DNA from: Curtobacterium sp. MMLR14_010
Lineage (GTDB): Bacteria; Actinomycetota; Actinomycetes; Actinomycetales; Microbacteriaceae
Assembly: GCF_001865015.1 (NCBI RefSeq)
Contig: NZ_MJGV01000101.1
Span: 25,971-89,970, forward strand
Length of the DNA stretch: 64,000 nucleotides
Direction of reading: 5' to 3'
Part shown: in pieces, positions 7,922 to 16,777 of the stretch
Position numbering within the stretch: position 1 is the first letter of the stretch
Layout: the number at the start of each line of letters is the position of its first letter
Notes under the pieces: generated by a model
Seen by the model: only the letters and a program-made list of their open reading frames with translations
Told to the model about the DNA's origin: nothing
The model's database searches: none
Translations under genes and position numbers: made by a program

Positions 7922-9058
7922 ATGTCCTTCCACGCCGCGGCCCCCGCGACGACCATCGTCCGGCTCCTCGACACCGAGGGCCGGTTCGTGGAGACCGACG
8001 AGAACGCCGAGTTCGCGGCGATCGCAACGGCCCTCCCCGACGAGACGCTGCTCGCCATGCACCGCCAGATGGTGCTCACCCGACGCTTCGACCACGCTGC
8101 CGGCAACCTGCAGCGCACCGGTCAGCTCGGCCTGTGGGCGCCGAGCCACGGACAAGAGGCCGCCCAGGTCGGTTCGGCCTTCGCGCTCCGCCCCCAGGAC
8201 CACCTCTTCCCCTCCTACCGCGAGCACGCCGTGGTGCTGCAGCGCGGGGTCGAGCCGATGGAGATCATCTCGCTCTTCCGCGGCCAGGCCCACGGCAACT
8301 GGGACCCGGACGCCCGCGGCAACACGCACGTCTACACGCTCGTCATCGGTGCGCAGACCCTGCACGCCACGGGCTACGCCATCGGGCAGGCGCTCGACGG
8401 CGTCGTCGGCACCGGTGACCCGGACGTCGACGAGTGCTCGATCGTGTACTTCGGCGACGGTGCCACGAGCCAGGGCGACGTGAACGAGGCCTACGTCTTC
8501 GCCGCGTCCCACAAGGCGCCCGTCGTCTTCTTCCTGCAGAACAACCACTGGGCGATCTCGGTGCCGGTGTCGGTCCAGTCGCCGACCCCGCTCGTCGACC
8601 GCCCGCGCGGCTTCGGCATCCCGAGCGTCAAGGTCGACGGCAACGACGTCCTCGCCTCGTACGCGGTGAGCGCGGTCGCGACCGAGCACGCCCGCAGCGG
8701 CCAGGGCCCGGCGTTCATCGAGGCCGAGACCTACCGCATCGGCGCCCACACGAGCTCCGACGACCCCACCCGGTACCGCGGCGACGACGAGCTCGCCGGC
8801 TGGGTGGCCCGTGACCCGATCACCCGGTCCGAGGCCTACCTCCGCAGCCGCGGCGCCACCGACGCCCAGTTCGCCGAGTTCGAGGCCGAGGGCGAGCAGA
8901 TCGCCGCCGACATCCGCACGAAGACGTCGGCACTGCAGGCACCCCCGATGGACGCCATGTTCGACAACGTCTACCGCGAGCAGCACCCGCGCATCGACGA
9001 GCAGCGCGCCTGGCTGCACGACTACGAGTCCGCCCAGGACGCAGGAGCCACCGCATGA
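7922..9058 (+). CDS. bkdA: Branched-chain 2-oxoacid dehydrogenase E1 alpha subunit
   Basis: Thiamine-diphosphate subunit that decarboxylates branched-chain 2-oxoacids to feed acyl-CoA (branched fatty-acid primer) supply. It has 378 residues. The TPP/Mg motif GDGATSQGDVNEA begins near residue 178 and ends in LQNNHWAIS; GRPHE-type contacts (HGQEAAQVG) and the phosphorylation-loop-like YRIGAHTSSDDPTRYR identify the alpha chain of the BCKDH/acetoin group rather than homodimeric AceE. The start at 7922 is chosen because longer versions read through the aminotransferase in another frame. Its stop overlaps E1 beta (ATGA). Confidence 0.93.
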   Translation: MSFHAAAPATTIVRLLDTEGRFVETDENAEFAAIATALPDETLLAMHRQMVLTRRFDHAAGNLQRTGQLGLWAPSHGQEAAQVGSAFALRPQDHLFPSYREHAVVLQRGVEPMEIISLFRGQAHGNWDPDARGNTHVYTLVIGAQTLHATGYAIGQALDGVVGTGDPDVDECSIVYFGDGATSQGDVNEAYVFAASHKAPVVFFLQNNHWAISVPVSVQSPTPLVDRPRGFGIPSVKVDGNDVLASYAVSAVATEHARSGQGPAFIEAETYRIGAHTSSDDPTRYRGDDELAGWVARDPITRSEAYLRSRGATDAQFAEFEAEGEQIAADIRTKTSALQAPPMDAMFDNVYREQHPRIDEQRAWLHDYESAQDAGATA

Positions 9059-10104
9059 GCACCACCGAACAGCTCGTCGACTACACGCTCCGGTCGCACC
9101 CCGGCGCCGGTGAGGCCCCGACGGACCCCACCCCCACCATCCCGATGGCCAAGGCACTGAACGCCGGGCTCGCCGCGGCGATGGCCGCCGACGACAAGGT
9201 CCTGCTCATGGGCGAGGACATCGGCCGGCTGGGCGGTGTCTTCCGCATCACCGAGGGCCTGCAGGAGCGCTTCGGCGCCGAGCGCGTGCGGGACACCCCG
9301 CTCGCCGAGTCGGGCATCGTGGGCACCGCGATCGGCATGGCCCTGCGCGGCTACCGCCCCGTGATCGAGATCCAGTTCGACGGCTTCGTCTGGCCCGCGT
9401 TCAACCAGATCACCTCGCAGCTCGCGAAGATGGCGAACCGGCTGCCGGCGCACATGTCGCTGCCGATCGTGATCCGCATCCCCTACGGCGGGCACATCGG
9501 TGCGATCGAGCACCACCAGGAGAGCCCGGAGGCCTACTTCGCGCACACCCCCGGTCTCCGCGTGGTCAGCCCGAGCACGCCGAACGACGCCTACTGGATG
9601 ATCCAAGAGGCGATCTCGTCGAACGACCCGGTCATCTTCATGGAGCCGAAGTCGCGCTACTGGCCGAAGGGCCAGGTCGACATGGTCGACGGCCACGTGC
9701 CGATGCACACCACCCGCGTCGCCCGCACCGGCACCGAGGTCACCCTCGTCGGCCACGGCGCCATGGTCGCGACCCTGATGCAAGCCGCCGACATCGCCGA
9801 GGCCGAAGGCACCAGCTGCGAGGTCGTCGACCTCCGCTCGATCTCGCCGATCGACTGGGAGCCGCTGCTCGCCTCGGTGCGCAAGACCGGCCGCCTGGTC
9901 GTCGCACAAGAAGCGAGCGAGTTCGTCAGCGTCGGCAGCGAGATCGCCGCGACGGTCGCCGAGCGCGCCTTCTACACGCTGCAGGCACCGCCGCTGCGGG
10001 TGTCCGGGTTCGACATCCCGTTCCCGCAGTCGAAGCTCGAGCACCACCACCTCCCGGACGCCGACCGCGTCCTCGAGGCCGTGGACCGCGCGCTCGCCTA
10101 CTGA
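9055..10104 (+). CDS. bkdB: Branched-chain 2-oxoacid dehydrogenase E1 beta subunit
   Basis: 349 residues, partner of the preceding alpha chain. Transketolase-type pyrimidine-binding domain ([60 protein letters not shown]) followed by a C-terminal transketolase domain ([34 protein letters not shown]). It overlaps the alpha gene by four bases, giving equimolar translation. A 55-base gap with a strong Shine-Dalgarno leads to the E2 gene. Confidence 0.94.
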   Translation: MSTTEQLVDYTLRSHPGAGEAPTDPTPTIPMAKALNAGLAAAMAADDKVLLMGEDIGRLGGVFRITEGLQERFGAERVRDTPLAESGIVGTAIGMALRGYRPVIEIQFDGFVWPAFNQITSQLAKMANRLPAHMSLPIVIRIPYGGHIGAIEHHQESPEAYFAHTPGLRVVSPSTPNDAYWMIQEAISSNDPVIFMEPKSRYWPKGQVDMVDGHVPMHTTRVARTGTEVTLVGHGAMVATLMQAADIAEAEGTSCEVVDLRSISPIDWEPLLASVRKTGRLVVAQEASEFVSVGSEIAATVAERAFYTLQAPPLRVSGFDIPFPQSKLEHHHLPDADRVLEAVDRALAY

Positions 10105-10159
10105 CCCGGTCCGTCCGGACCACCTCTCCACCGCACGACCGACCGCCGAAGGAGCCGAC

Positions 10160-11743
10160 GTGGCCGTCGCCGAATTCCCCCTCCCCGACGTGGGTGAAGG
10201 CCTCAACGAGGCCGAGATCGTCCAGTGGCGCGTCGCGATCGGTGACGACGTCGCCGTCGACCAGGTCCTCGTGGAGATCGAGACCGCCAAGTCCCTCGTC
10301 GAGCTGCCGTCCCCGTTCGCGGGCACGGTGACCGGTCTGCTGGTGGCCGAGGGCGACACCGTCGAGGTCGGCCGCCCGATCATCCGGGTGGAGTCCGGCG
10401 CGTCCGTCGCCGCCACCACCGAGCAGCCGGGAGGCCCGGCCCCCGTCGCCGACGCCGCCCCCGTCTCGCCCGTGGTCGCGCCCAGTGCCCCGGTCGCCTC
10501 CGCCCCGCCCGTCGCGGTCCCCGCCCGCGTGACCGTTCCCGCTCCGGCAGCGGCGACGCCCGCCCGCGCCGCCGCACCGACGCCCGCGCCCGCCGCCACC
10601 CCCGCGCCGACCGCGTCCCGCATGCCCGCCTCGCTCCCCGCTGCCGAGGGCGCGTCCGTCGTCGGCACCGACGAGTCCTCCGGCGCCGTGCTGGTCGGCT
10701 ACGGCTCCGCGACCAGCGCCCCCTCGCGTCGCAAGCCCGGCGCCCGCCGGGCCGCAGCCGCTGCTGCCCAGGCGAACCGAGCCTCCAGTCGGGAGACGGA
10801 CCTGGTCGTGACCGACGAGGGCGAGGCGACCACCGCCGACGCCGTCGCCGCGCAGGGACAGCGTCCCGCGCGTCCGTCGATGCCCGCCGTCATGGCCAAG
10901 CCGCCGATCCGGAAGCTCGCGAAGGACCTCGACGTGGACCTCGCGATCGTGGTGCCGACCGGCCTGTCCGGTGAGGTCACCCGCGACGACGTCATCCGGC
11001 ACGCCCAGCAGGCCAGCGTCTTCCGCAACATCGAGACGCCCGAGTGGGGCGACGTCCGCCAGGAGACCATCCCGGTCAAGGGCGTGCGCAAGGCCATCGC
11101 GACGGCGATGACCACGTCGGCCTTCACGGCGCCGCACGTGTCGCTGTTCGTCGACGTCGACGCCACCCGCACGATGGAGTTCGTCAAGCGGCTCAAGGCG
11201 TCGCCGACGTTCGCCGGCATCAAGGTCTCGCCGCTGCTCATCATGGCGAAGGCCGTGATCTGGGCCGTGCGCCGCAACCGCTCGGTGAACTCGTCGTGGA
11301 CCGACCGCGAGATCATCGTGCACCACTTCGTCAACCTCGGCATCGCGGCGGCGACCCCGCGCGGGCTGATCGTGCCGAACATCAAGGACGCGCAGGACAT
11401 GTCGCTGCTCGAGCTGGCCAAGGCCCTCGAGGAGATGACCATCACCGCCCGTGACGGCAAGACCAGCCCGGCGCAGATGGCTGACGGCACGATCACCGTC
11501 ACGAACATCGGCGTCTTCGGGATGGACACCGGCACGCCGATCCTCAACCCGGGGCAGGTCGCGATCGTCGCCATGGGCACGATCAAGCCGAAGCCGTGGG
11601 TCGTCGACGGCGAGGTCCGGTCGCGCATGGTGACCACGATCGGTGCCTCGTTCGACCACCGCGTGGTGGACGGCGACGTGGCGTCGCGGTTCGTGCACGA
11701 CGTGGCCTCGGTCATCGAGGAGCCCGCGCTCCTGCTCGACTAG
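10160..11743 (+). CDS. bkdC: Dihydrolipoamide acyltransferase (E2) of 2-oxoacid dehydrogenase
   Basis: Core E2 of the complex, 527 residues. One lipoyl domain at residues 1-78 with the lipoylated K44 in [12 protein letters not shown], then a long Ala/Pro-rich linker, a peripheral-subunit-binding domain ([20 protein letters not shown], near 240-275) and the CoA-acyltransferase domain ending with the catalytic [22 protein letters not shown] start at 10160 preceded by AAGGAG at a good distance. No E3 gene is adjacent, so lipoamide dehydrogenase must be supplied from elsewhere. Confidence 0.94.
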   Translation: MAVAEFPLPDVGEGLNEAEIVQWRVAIGDDVAVDQVLVEIETAKSLVELPSPFAGTVTGLLVAEGDTVEVGRPIIRVESGASVAATTEQPGGPAPVADAAPVSPVVAPSAPVASAPPVAVPARVTVPAPAAATPARAAAPTPAPAATPAPTASRMPASLPAAEGASVVGTDESSGAVLVGYGSATSAPSRRKPGARRAAAAAAQANRASSRETDLVVTDEGEATTADAVAAQGQRPARPSMPAVMAKPPIRKLAKDLDVDLAIVVPTGLSGEVTRDDVIRHAQQASVFRNIETPEWGDVRQETIPVKGVRKAIATAMTTSAFTAPHVSLFVDVDATRTMEFVKRLKASPTFAGIKVSPLLIMAKAVIWAVRRNRSVNSSWTDREIIVHHFVNLGIAAATPRGLIVPNIKDAQDMSLLELAKALEEMTITARDGKTSPAQMADGTITVTNIGVFGMDTGTPILNPGQVAIVAMGTIKPKPWVVDGEVRSRMVTTIGASFDHRVVDGDVASRFVHDVASVIEEPALLLD

Positions 11744-11789
11744 CGTTCGTCGGTCGAGGCGGGCCGTCACGCGGGTCCTTTCGTGCGCA

Positions 11790-11872
11790 GCAAGTCGTTT
11801 CGCGCGTAGGGGGTCGTTCCTTCCGACCCGCAACGCGCGGAAGCGCTCCCCATCGCGCGCGGTGTGGGAAAC
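11790..11872. repeat. Two-hairpin intergenic repeat, copy 2
   Basis: Between convergent E2 and lipoprotein genes. First hairpin 11,799-11,842 (TTCGCGCGT ... ACGCGCGGAA with GGGTCG/CGACCC inside), then CTCCCCAT and GTGTGGGAA as in copy 1 at 1963. The shared layout at two convergent gene ends supports a terminator/REP-like role. Confidence 0.6.
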
Positions 11873-11906
11873 ACCGCGTGGTGTCCGCGCGCGCGTCGGC
11901 GGCGTC

Positions 11907-12530
11907 CTACGGGGTCGGGGGCACGTCACCGGTGAGGACCACCCGTTGCGCGGCGGTGTCCCACGTGTACGTCGCCCGCGTCGTGCCGCTCGGGGCCGCG
12001 TTCGGGTCCGTCGCGGTCGCGTACCGGTAGGTGACGTTTATCGCGGCGTCCGAGGAGCGCGCGACCTGCGGCTCGAACGGGTACTGGACCTTCGTGGCGG
12101 TCCCGAGGTACGTGCCCTGGTGGAAGAGCAGCACGGCGTACGGCGAGCTGGCCGTGCCCTCGGCGAGGGGGACGACGGCCCAGGACAGCGCGGCGCACGC
12201 GTCGAAGCCGCTGACGTCTGCGGCCGAGGCGTCCCACCGCGCATCGGGCAGCTCGGTCGGGGCCGCGAGGCGTGCGACGGCCGCTCCGACCACCGTGGCG
12301 CCGTCGGTGGGCCCGCAGGTCGGGGTGGGTGCCGTGTCCGTCGGCGCCGTGCTCGTGGGTCCCGCGGACGGCGCCGGCGTCGGGGCCGTCGTGTCGGTGG
12401 GGGCTGCGCTCGACGACGGCCGGTCGGGTGACGGCGAGGCGGTGGACCCGGTCGGACCCGCGGTGCAGCCGGTCACCGCCAGGGCCAGTGTCGCGGCGAG
12501 GAGGAGCCCGGGCGTCGTCGTGGAGCGCAT
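11907..12530 (-). CDS. LppP/LprE-family lipoprotein
   Basis: Exported lipoprotein of 207 residues. Lipobox LAVTGC with the lipidated cysteine at 22, a Ser/Pro/Thr-rich linker to about residue 75, then a small domain with FDACAALSWAVVPLAEGTAS and AVLLFHQGTYLGTATKVQYP, the conserved core of the LppP/LprE group; its two cysteines (one near the linker, one in DAC) could form a disulfide. The ATG at 12530 is preferred because it gives a normal signal peptide; an ATG at 12542 is also in frame. Function of the family is unknown. Confidence 0.8.
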   Translation of the reverse strand: MRSTTTPGLLLAATLALAVTGCTAGPTGSTASPSPDRPSSSAAPTDTTAPTPAPSAGPTSTAPTDTAPTPTCGPTDGATVVGAAVARLAAPTELPDARWDASAADVSGFDACAALSWAVVPLAEGTASSPYAVLLFHQGTYLGTATKVQYPFEPQVARSSDAAINVTYRYATATDPNAAPSGTTRATYTWDTAAQRVVLTGDVPPTP

Positions 12531-12650
12531 GCCGACCACCATGCCCGGTGCGAGCGGGCCGGTGTTGACGGGATTGCCAGGTCGGAGGTCGTCGGCGATC
12601 GTCCGCGTGGTGTTCACGCGGATGTCGGCGGTCGGGGCGATGATCATGAC

Positions 12651-13226
12651 ATGGTCCACCAGCTCCTGATGCCCCCGCAGGAGATCCGAACGGGTCGCCT
12701 GGTGCTCACGCCGGTCGCGCCGTCCGATGTCGACGCCGTGCACGCGGTGTTCTCGGACGCACGCACGTGGACCCACCTTCCCGCCGGACGGCACACCAGC
12801 CGAGCGATGACGCAGGACCTCGTCCAGCGCAAGATCGGCGGTCGGGCGCGGCACGGGCTCGGGTCCTGGACCGCGCGGTCGATCGACACGGGCGACGTCG
12901 TCGGTGTCGGCGGGGTGGACATGACCGCCGGCGGTGTCTGGAACCTCGGCTACCGGCTCGCCCCCGAGTCCTGGGGTCGGGGCTACGCGACCGAGATCGC
13001 CCGGGCAGCCGTCACGGCCGCCGGCGACACGGCCCCTGGCGTCCCCGTCACGGGCCGGGTCCTGACGAACAACCCCGCGTCGGCCCGGGTGCTCGCGCGC
13101 GCCGGGCTCTCACTCGTGTGGCAGGGCACCACCGCTGCCCCGACCCCCGCGGGCGTCGAGCGCCAGGTGTGGTCCGACCGTGCGCTGTCAGCAGAACAGG
13201 ACGCCTGGCTCGTCGCGAACGCCTGA
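12651..13226 (+). CDS. GNAT-family N-acetyltransferase (RimJ/RimL-like)
   Basis: 191-residue acetyltransferase. RTGRLVLTPVAPSDVDAV at the start, the fold's central strand NLGYRLAPESWGRGYATEIA with the acetyl-CoA pyrophosphate loop (WGRGYATE), and VLTNNPASARVLARAGL, which is typical of RimJ/RimL-type enzymes that acetylate protein N-termini or small molecules. Divergent from the lipoprotein gene with about 120 bases between. Substrate unknown. Confidence 0.85.
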   Translation: MVHQLLMPPQEIRTGRLVLTPVAPSDVDAVHAVFSDARTWTHLPAGRHTSRAMTQDLVQRKIGGRARHGLGSWTARSIDTGDVVGVGGVDMTAGGVWNLGYRLAPESWGRGYATEIARAAVTAAGDTAPGVPVTGRVLTNNPASARVLARAGLSLVWQGTTAAPTPAGVERQVWSDRALSAEQDAWLVANA

Positions 13227-13230
13227 TCGG

Positions 13231-13401
13231 TCAGTCCGTCCGGCCGCCGGTCCGTGCGTGGCCGACGAGCACGGCGGCGACCACGCTGCTGAACACGAGC
13301 AGGAGCGCGGCGACCCAGCAGGCGTCCCCGTGCGCGACCGTCAGCAGGAGCGTCGTCACGAGGACCACTGCCCCCACGGTGCCGAGTCGGATCGCGGTCA
13401 T
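13231..13401 (-). CDS. Small two-helix membrane protein
   Basis: 56-residue hypothetical protein with two hydrophobic segments (GTVGAVVLVTTLLLTVAHG; CWVAALLLVFSSVVAAVLVG) and a basic tail. Converges with the GNAT gene, with stops four bases apart. No recognised family. The start ATG 13401 is chosen because the upstream extension is Arg/Pro-rich and shadow-like. Confidence 0.55.
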   Translation of the reverse strand: MTAIRLGTVGAVVLVTTLLLTVAHGDACWVAALLLVFSSVVAAVLVGHARTGGRTD

Positions 13402-13490
13402 GCGTCCATCGAAGCGGAGCGTCCGCCGTCGGGCATCGGCCGGACGGATGAACTCCGGGGTGCGGCATCGACGCACGGAGGGTGACTCGG

Positions 13491-13529
13491 TAGTCTGAGG
13501 GCAACTGGTCATGTCCGCCCATGACCAGT
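13491..13529 (+). promoter_or_regulatory. Promoter and DasR-like operator of the gntR gene
   Basis: -10 box TAGTCT at 13,491-13,496 predicts transcription start near 13,503. Directly there stands an inverted repeat: ACTGGTCATG (13,504-13,513), six bases, CATGACCAGT (13,520-13,529). The half site equals the one at 15,312 before the PTS gene and resembles the DasR (GlcNAc regulator) element ACTGGTCTAGACCACT, implying autoregulation. Confidence 0.65.
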
Positions 13530-13562
13530 CACCGAACCACCGCGATGGAGCACGAGGAGCCG

Positions 13563-14294
13563 ATGACGACCCGCATCACCGAGGGTGCCGAGCCGAAGCA
13601 CCAGCAGCTCCGGCGCATCCTGCTCGAGCTCGCGACCGTCCGCCTGGCACCCGGTGCGGCCATCCCCTCGGAACGGCAGCTCATCGCCGAGTACGGCGTC
13701 TCGCGGATCACCGTGCGCGAGGCCCTCGGGCAGCTCGTCAACGAGGGCTACCTCGAACGGGTCCGCGGCAAGGGCACCTTCGTCGCGCACCGTCCGGTCC
13801 AGTCGACGCTGCACCTGGCCTCGTTCACCGAGGAGATGCGGGCGATGGGGCACGTCCCGACCACCGTGGTGCTCATCCGCGAGGAACGGGTCCCACCGAG
13901 CGACACCGCCGCGGCCCTGCGGCTGGGGGAGCACGACACGGCGTACCACCTGAAGCGCCTGCGCATGGCCGACGGCGCCCCGGTGTCCATCGACGACGCC
14001 TGGCTCGCGGCGGACGCGTTCCCCGGGCTGCTCGAGCACGACCTGTCCGGGTCGGTGTACTCGATCGTCGCGAACGAGTACGGGCTGCCCATCGACCGGG
14101 CGCAGCAGACCGTGGCCGCCAAGCCCGCGGCGGACGACGTCGCGACCCTGCTCGGGACGAAGACGGGCGCCCCCGTGCTGGAGTTCGACCGGGTGTCCTA
14201 CGCGGGGGACCGCCCCGTCGAACATGCCCGCTCGTGGTACCGGTCCGACCGCTACCGCGTGCAGATGGAGGTCACGGCGACCCAGGTCGCCTGA
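13563..14294 (+). CDS. GntR/HutC-family regulator, DasR/NagR-like
   Basis: 243 residues: N-terminal winged helix (HQQLRRILLELATVRLAPGA, SERQLIAEYGVSRITVREAL, VRGKGTFVAHRP) and a C-terminal UTRA ligand domain (about 85-235, ending VEHARSWYRSDRYRVQMEV). UTRA regulators of this size usually sense amino-sugar phosphates. The neighbouring split GlcNAc-type PTS and a shared operator make it the likely repressor of that system. Start ATG 13563 has GAGGAG just upstream; an in-frame ATG at 13521 lies inside the operator and is less likely. Confidence 0.88.
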   Translation: MTTRITEGAEPKHQQLRRILLELATVRLAPGAAIPSERQLIAEYGVSRITVREALGQLVNEGYLERVRGKGTFVAHRPVQSTLHLASFTEEMRAMGHVPTTVVLIREERVPPSDTAAALRLGEHDTAYHLKRLRMADGAPVSIDDAWLAADAFPGLLEHDLSGSVYSIVANEYGLPIDRAQQTVAAKPAADDVATLLGTKTGAPVLEFDRVSYAGDRPVEHARSWYRSDRYRVQMEVTATQVA

Positions 14295-14344
14295 CGCCGG
14301 GGTGGCGGGGCCGCGCTGTCCGCGCTGCCGACCGCGCTTGTCCG

Positions 14345-14455
14345 TGCGCCCGTATGGAGCGACACCGCCGGTGCAGACGCGCGTCGCTTCCGTACCGAGC
14401 CTGTCGCCCGGCGCGCATGCGCCCGCATCGAGCCACACCGGCGGGGCAGAAGCGC
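14345..14455. repeat. Diverged direct repeat in a convergent gap
   Basis: The 264-base gap between gntR and the EIIA gene holds two about 38-bp copies (14,345-14,382 and 14,418-14,455; both TGCGCCCG(T/C)AT.GAGC.ACACCG.CGG.GCAGA) 73 bp apart, then a GGCCGGAC-rich stretch near 14,500-14,530. No gene is seen. Confidence 0.5.
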
Positions 14456-14558
14456 CGCGCAGACGGACGTACGATGTCGCTTTCGCCGGACGGCCGGACG
14501 GCCGGACCGGCCGGACGCACGGACGACCGCCCGACGCCCGGCCGGCCGCCCGCGGCCG

Positions 14559-15011
14559 CTAGACCGTGAAGAGCGTGGCGCCCTCGGTGACGGTGCTGCC
14601 GACGGCGTCCTGCGCGACGGAGTCCGGCGCGGAGCCGAGCACGACGACCGGGCACACCGGCGAGTAGCCGGCAGCGGTGATCGTGGCGGGTGTGAAGCGG
14701 ACGACGGGGTCCCCGGCGGCGACGGTGGCGCCCTCGGCGACCAGCAGCTCGAAGCCCTCACCGGCCATCTTCACGGTGTCGATGCCCACGTGCACGAGCA
14801 GGTCCGTGCCCGCCGAGCCCTGCATCGCGAACGCGTGCGGGTGCAGCTTCACGATGGTGCCGTCGACCGGTGCCACCGCGGTGACCGTGCCCTCGACGCC
14901 CGTCGGGTCGACTGCGACCCCGGCACCGACGAGCTGTCCGGCGAACACCGGGTCCGGCACGTCAGCGAGTGCGACGACCGGGCCGGCGAACGGGGTGCGG
15001 ACAGCCGTCAC
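14559..15011 (-). CDS. PTS glucose-family EIIA component
   Basis: Cytoplasmic phosphocarrier of 150 residues that passes phosphate from HPr to the EIIB next to it. The phospho-histidine is H74 in LLVHVGIDTV, with the second active-site histidine H59 in HPHAFAM, and the beginning PFAGPVVALADVPDPVFAG is typical of the EIIAGlc fold. It overlaps the EIIB gene by four bases (ATGA). Together with EIIB and the separate EIIC it forms a split glucose/N-acetylglucosamine system. Confidence 0.92.
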   Translation of the reverse strand: MTAVRTPFAGPVVALADVPDPVFAGQLVGAGVAVDPTGVEGTVTAVAPVDGTIVKLHPHAFAMQGSAGTDLLVHVGIDTVKMAGEGFELLVAEGATVAAGDPVVRFTPATITAAGYSPVCPVVVLGSAPDSVAQDAVGSTVTEGATLFTV

Positions 15012-15244
15012 AGCTCGTCCTGGATGTCCTGCGCGAGGTTGTCGGCGATCGGGCCGACGATGACCTGCCAGCCGGTGCCGCCGCCGACGACGGCCTGCGC
15101 GCCGGCGGTCTTGAGGGCGTCCTTGTCGACGAGGTCGCCGTCCTCCACCTCGACGCGGAGGCGCGTGATGCAGCCCTCGACCTCTTCGATGTTGTCGGCT
15201 CCGCCGAGTGCGGCGATGATGTCGGCTGCCTTGATGTCGGCCAT
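15008..15244 (-). CDS. PTS glucose/N-acetylglucosamine EIIB component
   Basis: 78-residue phosphocarrier with the phosphorylated C25 in EVEGCITRLRVEV, a good match to the free-standing EIIB (NagF/PtsB type) of actinobacteria. Start ATG 15244 follows AGGAGG at a six-base distance. The promoter must lie in the intergenic space shared with the divergent EIIC gene, where a DasR-like operator sits, so all three components are likely repressed together. Confidence 0.92.
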   Translation of the reverse strand: MADIKAADIIAALGGADNIEEVEGCITRLRVEVEDGDLVDKDALKTAGAQAVVGGGTGWQVIVGPIADNLAQDIQDEL

Positions 15245-15277
15245 CTGTTTCCTCCTGGTTACGGCTTCGCGATCAGG

Positions 15278-15327
15278 TTGACAGGCAGTACACAGGTCGT
15301 CGACACTACGTACTGGTCATGACCGGA
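15278..15327 (+). promoter_or_regulatory. Promoter with DasR-like operator before EIIC gene
   Basis: TTGACA (15,278-15,283), 18-base spacer and GACACT (15,302-15,307) could form the promoter. The near-palindrome ACTGGTCATGACCGGA (15,312-15,327) covers the predicted start site and repeats the half site found before gntR. Confidence 0.6.
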
Positions 15328-15423
15328 CAGGACCGGACCTCGCGACACTGCTGAGAGTACCGGCGCCGGCTGCACGACTCAACTCACCCCGACCAGTTCC
15401 ACCCGATGACGAGAGGACCTCCG

Positions 15424-16689
15424 ATGAGCACTGCTGCAACCACGGATGCGCCGGAGAAGAAGACGCCGAAGAAGCAGAGCAGGGTCTTCGCGAATGCGCA
15501 GCGACTCGGTCGGAGCCTGCTGCTCCCGATCGCGGTCATGCCCGCCGCTGGCATCCTGCTCCGCCTCGGCCAGTCGGACATGCTCGGCGCGATCCCGGGC
15601 TTCGCCCAGGGCGCGACGATCATCGCCGCGGCCGGCAACGGTGTCTTCACCTGGCTGCCCCTGCTCTTCGCCGTCGGCATCGCGATCGGGTGGGCGAAGA
15701 AGTCGGACGGCACCACGGCCCTCGCAGCGGTCGTCGGCTACATGGTCATGTACCAGGTGTTCGCGGCCATGTCGCCGATCGTCCTCGCCGGCGTGAAGGA
15801 CTCGAACGGCGGCCAGGCCACGATCAACTTCGGTGTCCTCGGCGGCATCGTGATGGGCCTCGTCTCGGCGGTGCTGTGGCAGAAGTTCCACCGCACGAAG
15901 ATGCCCGACTTCCTCGGGTTCTTCTCGGGTCGTCGTCTCGTCCCGATCCTCACGGCCGCCGCGGCGCTGGTCATCGCCGTGCTCATGTCCTTCGTGTACC
16001 GCTACTTCGACATCGCGCTGACCGCGGCCGGCCAGGCCGTCGCGGACAACGCCGTCATCGGTGGTGGCATCTTCGGGTTCGTCAACCGCATGCTCATCCC
16101 GATCGGGCTGCACCAGCTGCTCAACTTCTTCCCGTGGTTCCAGCTCGGCAGCTTCAGCACGGGTGGCGTGACCTACCACGGTGACATCCAGCGCTTCCTC
16201 GCCGGCGACCCGACCGCGGGCATCTTCCAGACCGGCTTCTTCCCGATCATGATGTTCGCGCTCCCCGCTGGCGCCCTGGCGATCTGGCGCAACGCCAAGC
16301 CGCACAACCGCAAGCTCGTCGGCGGCATCATGCTCTCGGCCGCGCTGACCTCGTTCGTCACCGGGATCACCGAGCCGCTCGAGTACTCGTTCATGTTCGT
16401 GGCGTTCCCGCTCTACGTCATCCACGCGCTCCTGACGGGCACGTCCCTGGCGCTGGTGAACGCGCTCGGCATCCGCGACGGGTTCTCGTTCTCTGCCGGT
16501 GCGATCGACTACGTCCTGAACTTCGGCAAGGCGGACGGTGCGATCTGGCTCATCCCGATCGGCCTCGGCTACGCGGTCGTCTACTACTTCCTGTTCAGTT
16601 TCGTGATCAAGAAGTGGAACCTCCGCACCCCCGGGCGCGAGGAGGACACCATCGCCGAGAACACCATCGAGGCGGCCACCAAGGCGTAG
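15424..16689 (+). CDS. PTS EIIC permease, N-acetylglucosamine type
   Basis: Membrane transport subunit of 421 residues with about ten hydrophobic segments and no fused EIIB or EIIA. GITEPLEYSFMFVAFPLYVI is the EIIC signature; GLHQLLNFFPWFQLG and GDIQRFLAGDPTAGIFQTGF match the NagE (GlcNAc) branch better than PtsG. ATG 15424 has GAGAGG seven bases upstream. Divergent from the EIIB-EIIA pair and preceded by a DasR-like operator, it completes an amino-sugar uptake unit. Confidence 0.9.
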   Translation: MSTAATTDAPEKKTPKKQSRVFANAQRLGRSLLLPIAVMPAAGILLRLGQSDMLGAIPGFAQGATIIAAAGNGVFTWLPLLFAVGIAIGWAKKSDGTTALAAVVGYMVMYQVFAAMSPIVLAGVKDSNGGQATINFGVLGGIVMGLVSAVLWQKFHRTKMPDFLGFFSGRRLVPILTAAAALVIAVLMSFVYRYFDIALTAAGQAVADNAVIGGGIFGFVNRMLIPIGLHQLLNFFPWFQLGSFSTGGVTYHGDIQRFLAGDPTAGIFQTGFFPIMMFALPAGALAIWRNAKPHNRKLVGGIMLSAALTSFVTGITEPLEYSFMFVAFPLYVIHALLTGTSLALVNALGIRDGFSFSAGAIDYVLNFGKADGAIWLIPIGLGYAVVYYFLFSFVIKKWNLRTPGREEDTIAENTIEAATKA

Positions 16690-16705
16690 TCGCGACGCGA
16701 CCCCT

Positions 16706-16755
16706 CGACGGACGGGAGGCTCGGTGCCAGCTGGCACCGAGCCTCCCGTCCGTCG
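16706..16755. repeat. Perfect 50-bp palindrome (dispersed element, best copy)
   Basis: Two 25-bp arms without mismatch or loop, around the centre GGTGCCAG/CTGGCACC and containing GACGGGAGGCTCGG. It lies 16 bases after the EIIC stop and 22 bases before the convergent stop of the anti-sigma-like gene. Related copies lie near 27,354, 30,743 and 54,577, always at a gene 3' end. Probably a bidirectional terminator that is also a dispersed repeat. Confidence 0.75.
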
Positions 16756-16777
16756 TCCGGCACCATCCGCCGATCGG

